DNA of 64,000 nt from the NCBI GenBank assembly GCA_942492125.1, contig CALODM010000031.1:434001-498000 (forward strand). Reading direction: 5' to 3'. This document shows, piece by piece, positions 1 to 9,865 of the stretch (positions within the stretch are counted from its first letter, which is position 1; the number at the start of each line of letters is the position of its first letter). Source of the DNA: BCD1 sp942492125. Its GTDB lineage: Bacteria > Bacteroidota > Bacteroidia > Chitinophagales > Saprospiraceae. The notes beneath the pieces were generated by a model that was given only the letters and a program-made list of their open reading frames with translations, was not told the DNA's origin and did no database searches. The translations under genes and the position numbers were made by a program.

Positions 1-31
1 CATCGGTTCGTTTTTTTTTTAATTTTAAAAA

Positions 32-3000
32 TTATTTTTCTGCTGTTGGATCTTGTATAATAACCCCTTCTTTTTCAAGTTTCAAAAATCCTTCCTGGAG
101 GCCAATTGGCTTAAAATCATTGTTGGCTGCCCCCGGAAGAGCTTCACTATGTCCCCATTTTCCTGTTCCATCGAGAAAAAACCAGGACCATTTCCTGGAT
201 TGTTGTTGCAGGGGAAGATTTATTTCATTGAGGGCACTAAGCACCGGTGTCGTCTGGATGAATAACTCCATATTTTCTAAAGGTTCCTGGATATACTCCT
301 GCGGCAGGTCAATAAATTTCTCGGGCAGGATACCGGTTCTGGCCGTCACTCCTCCCCTTGGGTCTATTAACAGGGTAAGGTCGTATGCCTGGGCATTCAG
401 TTCTAATTGAAGTGATCCCGAACCGAAATACTTCTTTCGAGGGACCTCAAATCCGTGTGCAAGATTTATCTGCTCAAAATCCTGATGCATAAAATATCCT
501 ACCAGGCCATCTTTTTTTCTTTTTTGACTACCGAGGCTAAGGTTGAATTTTACATTATCAAGGCCCCTGGCCTCCATTTCAGTTTCCTTATTCCAGGTGG
601 TATTATCTGTTTGTGGATAAGCCGGAAGACCATAAGATTCCAACCAAACCGAAGCCCTGGCCAGAACCAAAGGCTGGCTGACCTGATGGGCAAGACTATT
701 GCTGTATTGCTGACCTTTATCCCCAAAAGACACCTCCAGGTCTTCCAGGAGTTTTTTCAGGTCCTCCCAGACATTGTTAGAGGCTTGCAAGCCCTGTAGA
801 AAATACAACAAATTGGCATCTTTCACCACGTCCTCCATATTTTGCGTGTTCATTTCAAGGGCCTTAACCGGAGCACTGCGCCAGGCAAAACCCTTCTTTG
901 CAGCAATATAAAAAAGGGCTCCAAGGGCCATGCCCTCCTGGTCGTAAACCCATAAACTATCATCTATGCGATGATATAATACCCATCCATATATAGGGCT
1001 GGTGGAGGGATCCGAATTGGAGTCCTGATCCTCATGATTCGCTGATTTCCACCTAAACATCAACCGGGCAGCCTGGCCAAGGCGGGGTGGCATTCTAAAA
1101 AGGTCGTCCGTTTTTGATTGATTGTCCCCGGCAGCATACAAACTTCCTGAAAAAGTGGTTTGCTCCTTCTCTCTTTTGGCAACATATTGAATCTGACCAA
1201 AAGAATCGACGATCCAGAGTTCCCTGATTTTAATATGGCCGGCCCTCAATGGAAAAAAATTAGGTGTGGAGTCCGTTTTACTATCTGTCATTGGGAGGAA
1301 ATATTGGCTCCTGGACTCGTATTGATCTAAATTTTCAATACGCTGGATCTTCTTATCATTTGCTTGGAGCAAGGGAAGCCTGATGGCCTGTTTTTGCATC
1401 ATCAAGCAATCTGTCAGCCCATCCAAAGACTGAGACAAAAGATTTATTTGATTCAATTTATCGAAGCCCTGCAATTTGCTTTTGAGCAATTCTTCCGCTG
1501 CATTGGACAGCAGTGTTTTACCTTCCAGTATAATTTTATTTTTAGTGTTGACAACAGCCCCTTTTTTCCAGCTGTATCGGGTTTCATCCCATTCCCAATT
1601 GGAAAAATCAAATTTCCAGGTATCAGATTCAATTTTATAATCCGGATACCATTCTATTTCCCACAACATAAACAAAGGTGTCCAGGGGGCTTTCCATCGA
1701 TTTTGCCCAATTGAAGCAAAATATTTCTGTCTCCCCATAGCTAAAATATCGGTGGATGAAGTACTTTTTTCATCGGCTGACTGGTATCCCAACAGTTGAT
1801 TTGATGGTGTTTCTTTATGCTCCAAAGAAATTTTTGGATTCAAGAAATCCGTAATCGTATTTTCTAAAGGTTCGTATTTTTTGGAACCAGGATCGACTCT
1901 ACTTCCACTTTTCACAAAAAAGGCTTTTGCTATTTTTCCCGCAGCAAGGTCATCCATCAGGAGCATTTCAAAATACAGGCACTCCACAACATCCAGGGGC
2001 AAATCTGGTTTAAGGGCTAATGGGAAAGCAGTCAATCCGGTATCTTTAACAGAAACCCATTCCTCCGATATTTTTTCTGTTCGCAATAAAACCTTATCGA
2101 TTACCTCTTCCTTCAACCTGCCTTTCAGCTTTTTATCGGTATCTTCTCTGCGGTATTTATCGGCCTCATCGATACCTGGCCCGTAAAACAACAAAGCCGG
2201 ATCTTGTGGTCGCCAGAAGTTGGGCATTTTTTTTCGGGTCAATCGATATTTTCCCCGGACATTTAAAACAACATTTCCATTGGCATTTTTTTGGGGGTTT
2301 TGGGTATATCCCAATAAGTCATGAATCTTTTTTTGAGCAGAACCAAAGCGGTAACCCTCATCATAGTCCGAACCCAGTTTTTTTAATAAATCCTCTATCT
2401 CTGTATTAAGCGAATCAATTTCGGTCATAATATCCTTGACCTCTTTATTTTCGAGATATTTTTCAACAGCCTTCTTACCCTTAACCAATAATTGCCGATC
2501 CCAGGCAGCCCTGAATTCGATCTGCAGGGAATTTCTTCTCCGGATCAATTCATCATAGGTATATTGATCTTTATTGAGTTGATAGAATAAGGTTTTCAGC
2601 ATTTCGAAATTATCCACAGCCTTATTTTTCACAGCCGCTTTATCGTTTATATCAACCTCTTCGTTTTTTACAACAGCCTGCTTGAAAAATGCGAGATTTG
2701 GAAAAGGGGGCAGTTTATCTTCCTCCTCTTCTTTGGCCTCATCGGTTCGTTCAATCTCCCAAACCGTTCCTCCTCCTATGGGCGCAAACCCTCTTTCGTG
2801 AACTTGTGCATCAATCTCACCCCGTGTTTTCACCTCCTTTAATAAATCGTATTGAAAAGCAGATAGAATTTTTTCATCCGCTTTAGTTTGTCGAAACAAC
2901 CGGGCACTCATTCCTTCTACGGCAGTATTCCCGAAAACGGTATTGACAGCTGTTCTAATAACAGGGGCCTTTTTATCTTCCTTAACATTCCAATCTACCT

Positions 3001-3775
3001 TATGAAGTGTTGCGTAGCAAATGGTCTCTAGCCCTGCTTCCGGCCAGGTGCCTGGATGCTCCCACCGATTTTTAAGGTCCTCCAGGCGCCGTTTCCATAA
3101 ATTTTTGTCGGTTTTACCCTTAGGGTTAAGCGGGTCCAGTTTGGCATGGGAATACCACCCTACCAACAAATACGTAAAAGAATATTCTTCACTCTTATCC
3201 AATTTTTCCAAATTATCGTGAAAGCCAAAAACGTTCTGGCAGCTTTTATAATAGCCTGAAAAAGCAGGATTGCCGGGAGCAATAGCCGTTATGGCAGCCC
3301 TTTCTTCATCCGGTTCAGTCCATTCTTCATAAGCCATTGCCTTTCCAATTCTTTTAAAACTAAATCCCCCATCATCATCAACAGTAAGCCAATTGGCCGT
3401 TCTTCCAGGCTTGGTAGTAAAATCACTTTCCACCACCCAGGCTTTGTGTTTTAATTCGTCTTCTTCATTATGTATTCTCAAAACCAGCCAACGATTCGGT
3501 ACTGCAGGGAAATCCAATTCTTCTTTATATAAAATACCATGGGTAAGCGCAGAGGGCAGGGTCCAATGCAAGTGGATGCCTGCTTCCTTAATGTCATAAG
3601 TTTTTGCTCCAAACAAATCCCCCTTGTTCAAATCCACTCCCAAAAGTTTTTTCTCGAGATTAACATAATTAAGCCCGAGGTCTTTCCATCGATCTTTTGA
3701 TTGGTCGTCGCCATTGTGTAGAAAGGCTTTTAAACCCACAGGCACTATATAATATGGTATTGAATTGCTCATCAA
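32..3775 (-). CDS. Very large uncharacterised protein (1247 aa), giant-protein cluster
   Basis: I do not recognise a family. The protein has no signal peptide or membrane segment, so it starts out cytoplasmic. The N-terminal region has striking aromatic motifs (GIHLHWTLP at residues 66-74, VPNRWLVLR at 92-100) that look like conserved folded core. Residues about 375-475 are highly charged and helical, probably a coiled coil, and the remaining C-terminal 750 residues are rich in Trp/Tyr and predicted beta by eye, ending in a WSWFFLDGTGKWG-type segment. Its start lies 3 nt after the stop of the 783-aa gene, so the two are almost certainly co-translated. The T10 tract just downstream (11-20) precedes what may be the start codon of a further gene exactly at the window edge. 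Function unknown; a structural or scaffold role is only a guess. Confidence 0.85.
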   Translation of the reverse strand: MMSNSIPYYIVPVGLKAFLHNGDDQSKDRWKDLGLNYVNLEKKLLGVDLNKGDLFGAKTYDIKEAGIHLHWTLPSALTHGILYKEELDFPAVPNRWLVLRIHNEEDELKHKAWVVESDFTTKPGRTANWLTVDDDGGFSFKRIGKAMAYEEWTEPDEERAAITAIAPGNPAFSGYYKSCQNVFGFHDNLEKLDKSEEYSFTYLLVGWYSHAKLDPLNPKGKTDKNLWKRRLEDLKNRWEHPGTWPEAGLETICYATLHKVDWNVKEDKKAPVIRTAVNTVFGNTAVEGMSARLFRQTKADEKILSAFQYDLLKEVKTRGEIDAQVHERGFAPIGGGTVWEIERTDEAKEEEEDKLPPFPNLAFFKQAVVKNEEVDINDKAAVKNKAVDNFEMLKTLFYQLNKDQYTYDELIRRRNSLQIEFRAAWDRQLLVKGKKAVEKYLENKEVKDIMTEIDSLNTEIEDLLKKLGSDYDEGYRFGSAQKKIHDLLGYTQNPQKNANGNVVLNVRGKYRLTRKKMPNFWRPQDPALLFYGPGIDEADKYRREDTDKKLKGRLKEEVIDKVLLRTEKISEEWVSVKDTGLTAFPLALKPDLPLDVVECLYFEMLLMDDLAAGKIAKAFFVKSGSRVDPGSKKYEPLENTITDFLNPKISLEHKETPSNQLLGYQSADEKSTSSTDILAMGRQKYFASIGQNRWKAPWTPLFMLWEIEWYPDYKIESDTWKFDFSNWEWDETRYSWKKGAVVNTKNKIILEGKTLLSNAAEELLKSKLQGFDKLNQINLLSQSLDGLTDCLMMQKQAIRLPLLQANDKKIQRIENLDQYESRSQYFLPMTDSKTDSTPNFFPLRAGHIKIRELWIVDSFGQIQYVAKREKEQTTFSGSLYAAGDNQSKTDDLFRMPPRLGQAARLMFRWKSANHEDQDSNSDPSTSPIYGWVLYHRIDDSLWVYDQEGMALGALFYIAAKKGFAWRSAPVKALEMNTQNMEDVVKDANLLYFLQGLQASNNVWEDLKKLLEDLEVSFGDKGQQYSNSLAHQVSQPLVLARASVWLESYGLPAYPQTDNTTWNKETEMEARGLDNVKFNLSLGSQKRKKDGLVGYFMHQDFEQINLAHGFEVPRKKYFGSGSLQLELNAQAYDLTLLIDPRGGVTARTGILPEKFIDLPQEYIQEPLENMELFIQTTPVLSALNEINLPLQQQSRKWSWFFLDGTGKWGHSEALPGAANNDFKPIGLQEGFLKLEKEGVIIQDPTAEK

Positions 3776-3778
3776 CTA

Positions 3779-6130
3779 TTATTTATAATTTATACCTAAA
3801 GTGAAGAGGATAGGGCTTCCAATCATGTGAAATGCAAACTGGGCCGAGGTGAACGTTTTCTGACCGGATATTGCCTTCATATTTTTTGCCAGTTGTTCAA
3901 TATTCAATACCCTTTTCTGAGCTTCCCGAAAAGGGATATCTTTTACTTTTTTGGCAGTATCAATATCTCCCAGTTTTGACCCAGCTTCCGATACCCTTAA
4001 AGTTTTGGTCAATTTATCTCCATCCTCCAGTCCAAAATGCATGGATTCCGGAGGCTGTATGATCACGATCTGTCTGACTTTTCGGTCGAATAGGCAAAAT
4101 AAGATGTCGTCCTTAATGCGCTCCAGCCTCAGAGGAACCAGCCAGTCAAGGGGTTCATCCGAACTCGTATCCACCCCTTTGGCAAATACCTTGACCCCTA
4201 TCCAGCCAGAAATTAATTTGGATCGCAACATAAAGCCGGAAATAAACCCCTTCAACGAAGGGGATGTGATCTTACCTTTGTCTTTAATTTCGTCTAACTC
4301 AGCAGCCATTTGATTCTCAAGGTCTTTTATCCTGGATAATGCTCCGCCCTCAATAACCTGGTTCATCAAGTTCTCTGAATCACTTGTCCGTGCAATACTC
4401 AAGGCACCATCGAGCATACATTCTATCCAGGAGTAATCCATGTGAAATTTGGCCAGGGTTTCTTCTTTAAGCATTTTTTCATTGGGTACGAGGTAGTTGA
4501 ACGGAACATCGTGGAGCAATAACTTATCTTCCAGCCAGGTTCTGAGCGTATCAGGAATCGGAGGGGGCTTGGGGTCCAGTTTCTCCGTGGCTTTTTTTTC
4601 AGTACTTCCTTTGACCTGGTCATTTCCCGGATTGAATTTTTCGGTCAAAAATGATTGAACAAGGTCTTCGAAAATAAAGGGTTCTGTCTCTTCCAAGTCA
4701 TTTGATTGTTTTGAGGGTTCTGTCTCTTCCAAGTCATTTGATTGTTTTGAGGGTTCTGCTTCGGGCATGAACTTTTTCCATTGTACATCGGGCATTAACT
4801 TTTTCCATTGTGCTGCGTCCACCCCCGGCAAGGTATCTATCATCTCATTTAATGCAGCAGAAGTATTTTCTAATGCTTTGTATTTATTTTTCCAGCTAAA
4901 TAATTCTTTATTAAATACCTTATCCTTCATGGCAAGCAGGCGCCCCAGTTGCCAGGCAGCTGCATAGGAAGCATCAAAGAGACCGGTATTTTTATCAAAC
5001 CTAAGGGCACTATCTGCCGTATTGTAAATTCTCGTCCGGGGATCGGTAGGAACGAAATTGGGGCTCAATGGCCCCCGGTACCAGGCAAAGGTCTTTAACC
5101 CATTTCGGGCATGTTGCGGCAAAGGAACATAGCCAAACTCAAAAGCTTTTTGCAAAGATGGATTTTGGTTTAAAGCATTAATTGAAGTGCGCTGTTGTTC
5201 TAATAGAGAAGCATCAGGATTTTTTTCATCCGGCAGATCCGGATGGTATTTGAGTTGATTGACGTTTAAACCTTCACACAATTGCTGAAAACCCTTGCCT
5301 TCTGACTGTGTGAAACTCCATTGATAAAAAGTAACTAAGCGAACATATTCTCCTTGTTTTAGCGCTGCCTTATTTTTTATCGTATCCTGATGGCCTTCCA
5401 GGGACACCAGAAAAACAGTGTGATGTAAGCCTGAATCTGGATCTTCCTGATTAACCGAGGGCATACGATTACAAATGAGGGTAGAAAAAAAGCCGTCATC
5501 ATCAATACTGGCAGCTTCTTTATGTTCATCAACAGATACTTTTTTTACATGTGCAAGGAATGGTAAATCTTCCAGGGTCGGCGATATATCCTTAAATAAC
5601 TGCCCGGGTATATCGATATATTGACAAGGCTGATCGGGTTTATCCCATGGATTCGGATTTAACACAGGGCGCTTTATGTTATCCTCCTTTTCGATCAAGT
5701 CGCTTAATATTCCGTTGATTATTTTAACTGGCTTCTCGGTTTTCTCATTTATTTCCTTTTCAGACAACAGCAGCAAAACCATCCATGGTAAGGGGTTAGC
5801 CCCAGCTAATTGTCCGTCAATGGTTCGTTCCCAGGGTAAAGTCCTTCTGTTAAAAACGATATGAGGCAGGCTTGTTTCTACATGCCCATAATGCCCATCC
5901 GGAGGATATACCGAATAGATACCGGCAACATCAAGGGTAAACCTGGGAGCATCTACATGGAATGTCTGTGCCGTTTTTACCAGCGCTGAGACATCCTCCC
6001 CTTTTTTATCCTTAATACCTGTCACTGCAGCAGAAAACTCATATTCTCCAGCCTGCATGGTCGGAAGACTGTGCTGGATAAAAACGAGTTTCTCCTCTGG
6101 CAACTTTATTTTTGATGCTTCATTGGCCAT
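3779..6130 (-). CDS. Large uncharacterised protein (783 aa), giant-protein cluster
   Basis: Unrecognised family. There is no signal peptide. Around residues 95-130 there is a compact motif-rich stretch (IYSVYPPDGHYG, LPHIVFNRRTLPWER) that looks conserved. The first half appears globular; residues about 455-520 form a low-complexity acidic linker containing a 12-residue tandem duplication (SKQSNDLEETEP twice) and a degenerate QWKKLMP/QWKKFMP pair; the C-terminal third (about 560-783) is globular again. The gene sits between the 1138-aa and 1247-aa genes with 28-nt and 3-nt gaps, so it belongs to one transcription unit. Its leader on the minus strand contains TTAAAAAAAAAACGA, the same 15-mer found at the left window edge. 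Function unknown. Confidence 0.85.
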   Translation of the reverse strand: MANEASKIKLPEEKLVFIQHSLPTMQAGEYEFSAAVTGIKDKKGEDVSALVKTAQTFHVDAPRFTLDVAGIYSVYPPDGHYGHVETSLPHIVFNRRTLPWERTIDGQLAGANPLPWMVLLLLSEKEINEKTEKPVKIINGILSDLIEKEDNIKRPVLNPNPWDKPDQPCQYIDIPGQLFKDISPTLEDLPFLAHVKKVSVDEHKEAASIDDDGFFSTLICNRMPSVNQEDPDSGLHHTVFLVSLEGHQDTIKNKAALKQGEYVRLVTFYQWSFTQSEGKGFQQLCEGLNVNQLKYHPDLPDEKNPDASLLEQQRTSINALNQNPSLQKAFEFGYVPLPQHARNGLKTFAWYRGPLSPNFVPTDPRTRIYNTADSALRFDKNTGLFDASYAAAWQLGRLLAMKDKVFNKELFSWKNKYKALENTSAALNEMIDTLPGVDAAQWKKLMPDVQWKKFMPEAEPSKQSNDLEETEPSKQSNDLEETEPFIFEDLVQSFLTEKFNPGNDQVKGSTEKKATEKLDPKPPPIPDTLRTWLEDKLLLHDVPFNYLVPNEKMLKEETLAKFHMDYSWIECMLDGALSIARTSDSENLMNQVIEGGALSRIKDLENQMAAELDEIKDKGKITSPSLKGFISGFMLRSKLISGWIGVKVFAKGVDTSSDEPLDWLVPLRLERIKDDILFCLFDRKVRQIVIIQPPESMHFGLEDGDKLTKTLRVSEAGSKLGDIDTAKKVKDIPFREAQKRVLNIEQLAKNMKAISGQKTFTSAQFAFHMIGSPILFTLGINYK
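4679..4758. repeat. 36-bp in-frame tandem duplication in the 783-aa gene
   Basis: Two perfect 36-bp copies (4679-4714 and 4715-4750) followed by the first 8 bases of a third. Each unit encodes the 12-residue linker SKQSNDLEETEP, so copy-number change keeps the reading frame. It lies in the acidic linker between two apparently globular halves. Confidence 0.9.
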
Positions 6131-6158
6131 CTACACCATCGTTTTTTTTTTAAATAAT

Positions 6159-9100
6159 TTAACGTCCACTTTTTCCTTTGTACTGAGGTATTTCCCCTAA
6201 TCCCGAAATCACCGGATCCTCCTGCAGCTCATCTACAAAAGCTTCCCATTTTTGATCTTGAAGTATTTCCGGTATATGCTCCTCCTGCTCCAGTAAGTAG
6301 AATGTTTTAATGACCTCCATTGGATCGGGAGATTTATTCCTATCCTTTTTTATTTCCTCTTTTATCGTAAAGCCTTTGTTACTAGGGCCTGTTCTCAGAT
6401 AAGTTTCTTCCCACGTCAGCGTACGGAATATCGGAAGGAACTTGCCGTTTAGTTCAAATTCAGGTGTACCTTGGGGAATGGGTCTTTCAACCGGTTTAAT
6501 GATTATCCCTCCCAGGACATTTCTTATAACTTTGACTTGTTTTGGGTTTTTATCCTTTGTATTCATGGGCTTCGGACTCCACAGGGCTTCCGGAAAGCTT
6601 TTCACAAAGGGTTGGGTCATTAACGGGAAGGCACCACTTTTTTGGGTTTCACTTGTCTTTCTTGGTGCTTCAAAATTCATTTCAACTTCCTGTGCTGAAG
6701 TCAATTTTGAAACGCCCATGGGTCGTATCCCTAATTCGGTATTGAGTTCTTTGGGTATATCTTGTAATTCTAATCGCTCGTTATTTAAGTCCTCCAACGA
6801 TGTGATCGGAATATCTGAATCAATTTTCAGCGCAAGCTTGTGCGGGTTAACGATTTTATATAAGCTGTTGCCGTCTTTATCCTTATGATCCACTATGATG
6901 CCATCTTCAATGAAAATGGTAAGCGGCTGAGTTTCTTTCTTTTTTGAAGTGTCTTCCTCTTCAAAAGTATCTTCCTCTTGTTTTCTATCTTCCTTTTTTG
7001 CGGGCAAAAATGAGTTCCTGAATTCGTCCCAGCTAAGTGGATCGGGTTCCTTTTTGGAGGTGTCCCCAAATGGAATGGTGAAAGAAAAAATAACCCAATC
7101 CACCTTGATCTCGCCGGCAAAAGGAGGCCCCCAAATGGTCAGTTCTGCACTCATTTCCAGTTTGAAATGAATAAAGGCAATATGTGCTTCAATACCTATC
7201 CGGATACCTGCCGACAAATCATACTGGAATGGCGCCCACCGGATGAGAATATCTGCCCAGATGATCACATAAGCCCTCAGGAAAGAAGTCTTGAATTCCA
7301 CTTCCCATTTACCGCCTGCCATGATATAAGAAGGAGTCAAAGCGAAGTAGAGCTCTCCTTTCATGGAAAGCACAGGGAGGATTTGCCAGTTGAGCGACAA
7401 CCGATCTACCGTTGGGTAGTGAGCTGGTTTATTGAAGCGTGCATGATAACCTCCCAGGGTGACGACAAAATCCCCCTCATTTGGGCCGGAAACCCAGATG
7501 TAGAGGGCAAAACCACCCCGCAATTTGGCATCCTTGCCAAAAACATAGGAATTGCGGGTAATCATGGCTTCGACCGAGAAGACATCACTATCCGTACCAA
7601 AGCTGATCTTGAGCGCCAGTTCGATGTACACCAGCGGATCCATTTCTCCTAATTTAGGAGGCAAGGACAAAACCGATAACCCCAGAATATCAAATCTAAG
7701 TCGATTTCCAAAAGAAACGATGAGCAGTACAAAAGAGTCAATAATCTTGAAGGAGGTAAACTTGATGCCTACCGCCAGCCAGTAATCTCCACGGGAAATT
7801 TCAATGGGCAGTTTTCCGGATTTTTGGGGCGTTTGCAGGTCTGAAAGAATATCCATCAAACTCTTAGGCTTTTCCACACTGGCATTCATGGCCAGGGATA
7901 CCAGCGGAAAATCCTGGACCTCATCAATTCCCGGTACATTGACTTTGCGGTTGATACCAAACCCGGCAGCAATACCGTTGACAAAAAAGAAGGCCGGCCC
8001 GCCGATAGGACCATCATATACGGCATAAATGAACAGGGAAGAATATTCTTCTTTGGTCACTTCCTCGGTAGCACCTGTTCCATCTTTTTTAAGCACTGTG
8101 ACCTTTGCATAAGAGCCAAGGCCTGAGATCGTAAACTTACTGAGCTTTAAAACAGCTGCCCCCGTATATACGGTGACAGGAACACCATCCACTTCCTGTG
8201 TACCCCGCATAAAAGCCCCGCTGACTTCAATAGGATCCTTTTTGAAAGAGATACCCAGGCCGTCCAGGTAAAACTCAGTTACCTTCGGTGGCCATTTGGG
8301 CTGAAAACCCAGCCCGAAACCTTTCAACTGAACCCCGAGGGCGGCAATGGTGATGGAAGAATCCAGTAAAATGATGATATTGCCCTTGAAATAACCAAAC
8401 CCAATGCGTTGCAATTCTACAGGCCCCAGTTTTTTATTGATCTTCACCCATTTGGCACTGGAAGAAACGGTGCCCGGGATACTGGTTATATTGGTATCTC
8501 TGGCAGCAGGAGTCTCCGGTTTATCCCCGGTAGCCTGCTGTGCTTTAGCAGCTTTTTCAGCATCTGCATCTGCCTTCAATTGTTTCGAACCCGGAGAAAA
8601 GAAATAGGCCTTACGCTCTTTCCCAACGGTCATTTTGACAGATAAGTGGAAGGCAAAACCTTTTTTACCTAATATGTCCCCATCGGGCTCGGGTAATTTA
8701 TAAGCCTCTTCTTTGCCACCGTTAAGCGCCTTGAGTTCTAATTTTTCAAAGCTGCCCCAGGATACCAGCACCAGTATTTCATCAAGGGAAAAGGATTTAT
8801 CTCCCTGGAGTATTTTCCCGGCCATGGGCAGGTTCTCCAACGAAAAGGTCTCTCCTAAACCGGCTCCTATGCCTAAAAGAAATCTGGATTCATTCCCTTT
8901 TTTGCTGTACAACAGGAAGGCTTTGAAATTCTTAATGGTAATGTCAGGGATGAAATTCGGGGCGCCTTTGAATAAAGGTTCAAAAAGGGTTTTGAGATTT
9001 AAGGATTCTGCATAATCGTACCGGGCAAGTAAAAAGGAACTAGAGCTTATTCCATTCCCAGCACCTCCAGTAATTTTTTGGCTGGAAAACTCAACACTAA

Positions 9101-9575
9101 AATGATGATCGCCTATTTCTAAAATACCCCCAAAGGAGTTGGAGCTGCTCTCTTTGGTTTTATCGTATCGGTAAAGGAGCGTAATATCAAGAGGCGGCGT
9201 TTTATCGTTAATCTCAATTTGAGTCTTTAATCCTATTTCAAATTTGCTTTCATCTACTGTGGAACCATACTTTATAAAGATAGACTTAACTGCAGGTAGT
9301 TTACCCAGTACATCCGGCAGATCTGCATCTTTGAACCTATCGTCAAATGCACGAATTAAATCGCCCACACCGAGCGGTTTGCCTACCTTTTCCAGGAAGA
9401 CATAAATACTTTTTTCATTACTTTCTTTATTTATTGATACACCTGTACGGCCGGTAAATTCAAGATCACCATACAGAAAGGTGCCGTAAAGCCCCAAACG
9501 ATAGGGTTTTCCCGGATCCGGCTGGTCTGGAGATTTATCTTGATTAATATCCGTTTTTGTAGATGTATCGCTCAT
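6159..9575 (-). CDS. DUF6603-like very large beta-rich protein (1138 aa)
   Basis: The central to C-terminal region (about residues 380-860) fits my memory of the DUF6603 family: glycine/aromatic motifs such as VVTLGGYHARFNKPAHYP, ELYFALTPSYIMAGG, WADILIRWAPFQYD and IWGPPFAGEIKVDW follow each other in order. The family has no established function. The protein has no N-terminal signal; alternating hydrophobic beta-strand-like segments dominate, suggesting an elongated repetitive beta structure. The C-terminal 270 residues are charged and probably flexible. It is first of a tight three-gene run (28 nt to the 783-aa gene) and is preceded by 290 bp that hold a strong hairpin, so it may have its own promoter. 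The domain name is from recognition by eye and needs a profile search to be firm. Confidence 0.75.
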   Translation of the reverse strand: MSDTSTKTDINQDKSPDQPDPGKPYRLGLYGTFLYGDLEFTGRTGVSINKESNEKSIYVFLEKVGKPLGVGDLIRAFDDRFKDADLPDVLGKLPAVKSIFIKYGSTVDESKFEIGLKTQIEINDKTPPLDITLLYRYDKTKESSSNSFGGILEIGDHHFSVEFSSQKITGGAGNGISSSSFLLARYDYAESLNLKTLFEPLFKGAPNFIPDITIKNFKAFLLYSKKGNESRFLLGIGAGLGETFSLENLPMAGKILQGDKSFSLDEILVLVSWGSFEKLELKALNGGKEEAYKLPEPDGDILGKKGFAFHLSVKMTVGKERKAYFFSPGSKQLKADADAEKAAKAQQATGDKPETPAARDTNITSIPGTVSSSAKWVKINKKLGPVELQRIGFGYFKGNIIILLDSSITIAALGVQLKGFGLGFQPKWPPKVTEFYLDGLGISFKKDPIEVSGAFMRGTQEVDGVPVTVYTGAAVLKLSKFTISGLGSYAKVTVLKKDGTGATEEVTKEEYSSLFIYAVYDGPIGGPAFFFVNGIAAGFGINRKVNVPGIDEVQDFPLVSLAMNASVEKPKSLMDILSDLQTPQKSGKLPIEISRGDYWLAVGIKFTSFKIIDSFVLLIVSFGNRLRFDILGLSVLSLPPKLGEMDPLVYIELALKISFGTDSDVFSVEAMITRNSYVFGKDAKLRGGFALYIWVSGPNEGDFVVTLGGYHARFNKPAHYPTVDRLSLNWQILPVLSMKGELYFALTPSYIMAGGKWEVEFKTSFLRAYVIIWADILIRWAPFQYDLSAGIRIGIEAHIAFIHFKLEMSAELTIWGPPFAGEIKVDWVIFSFTIPFGDTSKKEPDPLSWDEFRNSFLPAKKEDRKQEEDTFEEEDTSKKKETQPLTIFIEDGIIVDHKDKDGNSLYKIVNPHKLALKIDSDIPITSLEDLNNERLELQDIPKELNTELGIRPMGVSKLTSAQEVEMNFEAPRKTSETQKSGAFPLMTQPFVKSFPEALWSPKPMNTKDKNPKQVKVIRNVLGGIIIKPVERPIPQGTPEFELNGKFLPIFRTLTWEETYLRTGPSNKGFTIKEEIKKDRNKSPDPMEVIKTFYLLEQEEHIPEILQDQKWEAFVDELQEDPVISGLGEIPQYKGKSGR

Positions 9576-9798
9576 AAAGACTTTCGTGATTCAACGGAGG
9601 TTTGTTTGATCCTAAATCTTCCGGCAGCTGCCTTAGATTATGTACGTACATTTCCTAAACTTCCCTGCCTTTCTATTGGAAAGAAAAGTTATCCTGAAAC
9701 AGTATTGCGTAATTAAATGCCCAAAACAGTGCACCAAAAACTGTCTATACAAACTTCACCGAAGGCCTTTATACGACCGACCGCCGGGAAGCTATTTT

Positions 9799-9833
9799 GC
9801 CTATGCCTGTTTAAGGATTGTTCAGGCATAGGC
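9799..9833. terminator. Perfect 11-bp hairpin without T-tract, possible terminator
   Basis: GCCTATGCCTG (9799-9809) pairs perfectly with CAGGCATAGGC (9823-9833), loop 13 nt. It lies 32 nt beyond the stop of the 250-aa gene on the minus strand, in the 290-bp gap before the DUF6603-like gene. Neither strand has a U-run after the stem, so termination or an RNA processing/stabilising role are both possible. The rest of the gap holds only a 12-bp palindrome (ATGTACGTACAT, 9640-9651). Confidence 0.45.
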
Positions 9834-9865
9834 TAATCGGCTAATTCAAAAAATTATATCTCTTT

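Noticed and set aside
9640..9651. 12-bp palindrome ATGTACGTACAT as an operator
   Set aside because: Single short palindrome without a second copy or partner regulator; too weak to call.
9640..9831. 63-codon plus-strand frame in the gap before the DUF6603-like gene
   Set aside because: Cys/Arg-rich composition with no signal or fold pattern, and it ends in the strong hairpin; antisense to a gap that probably carries a leader.
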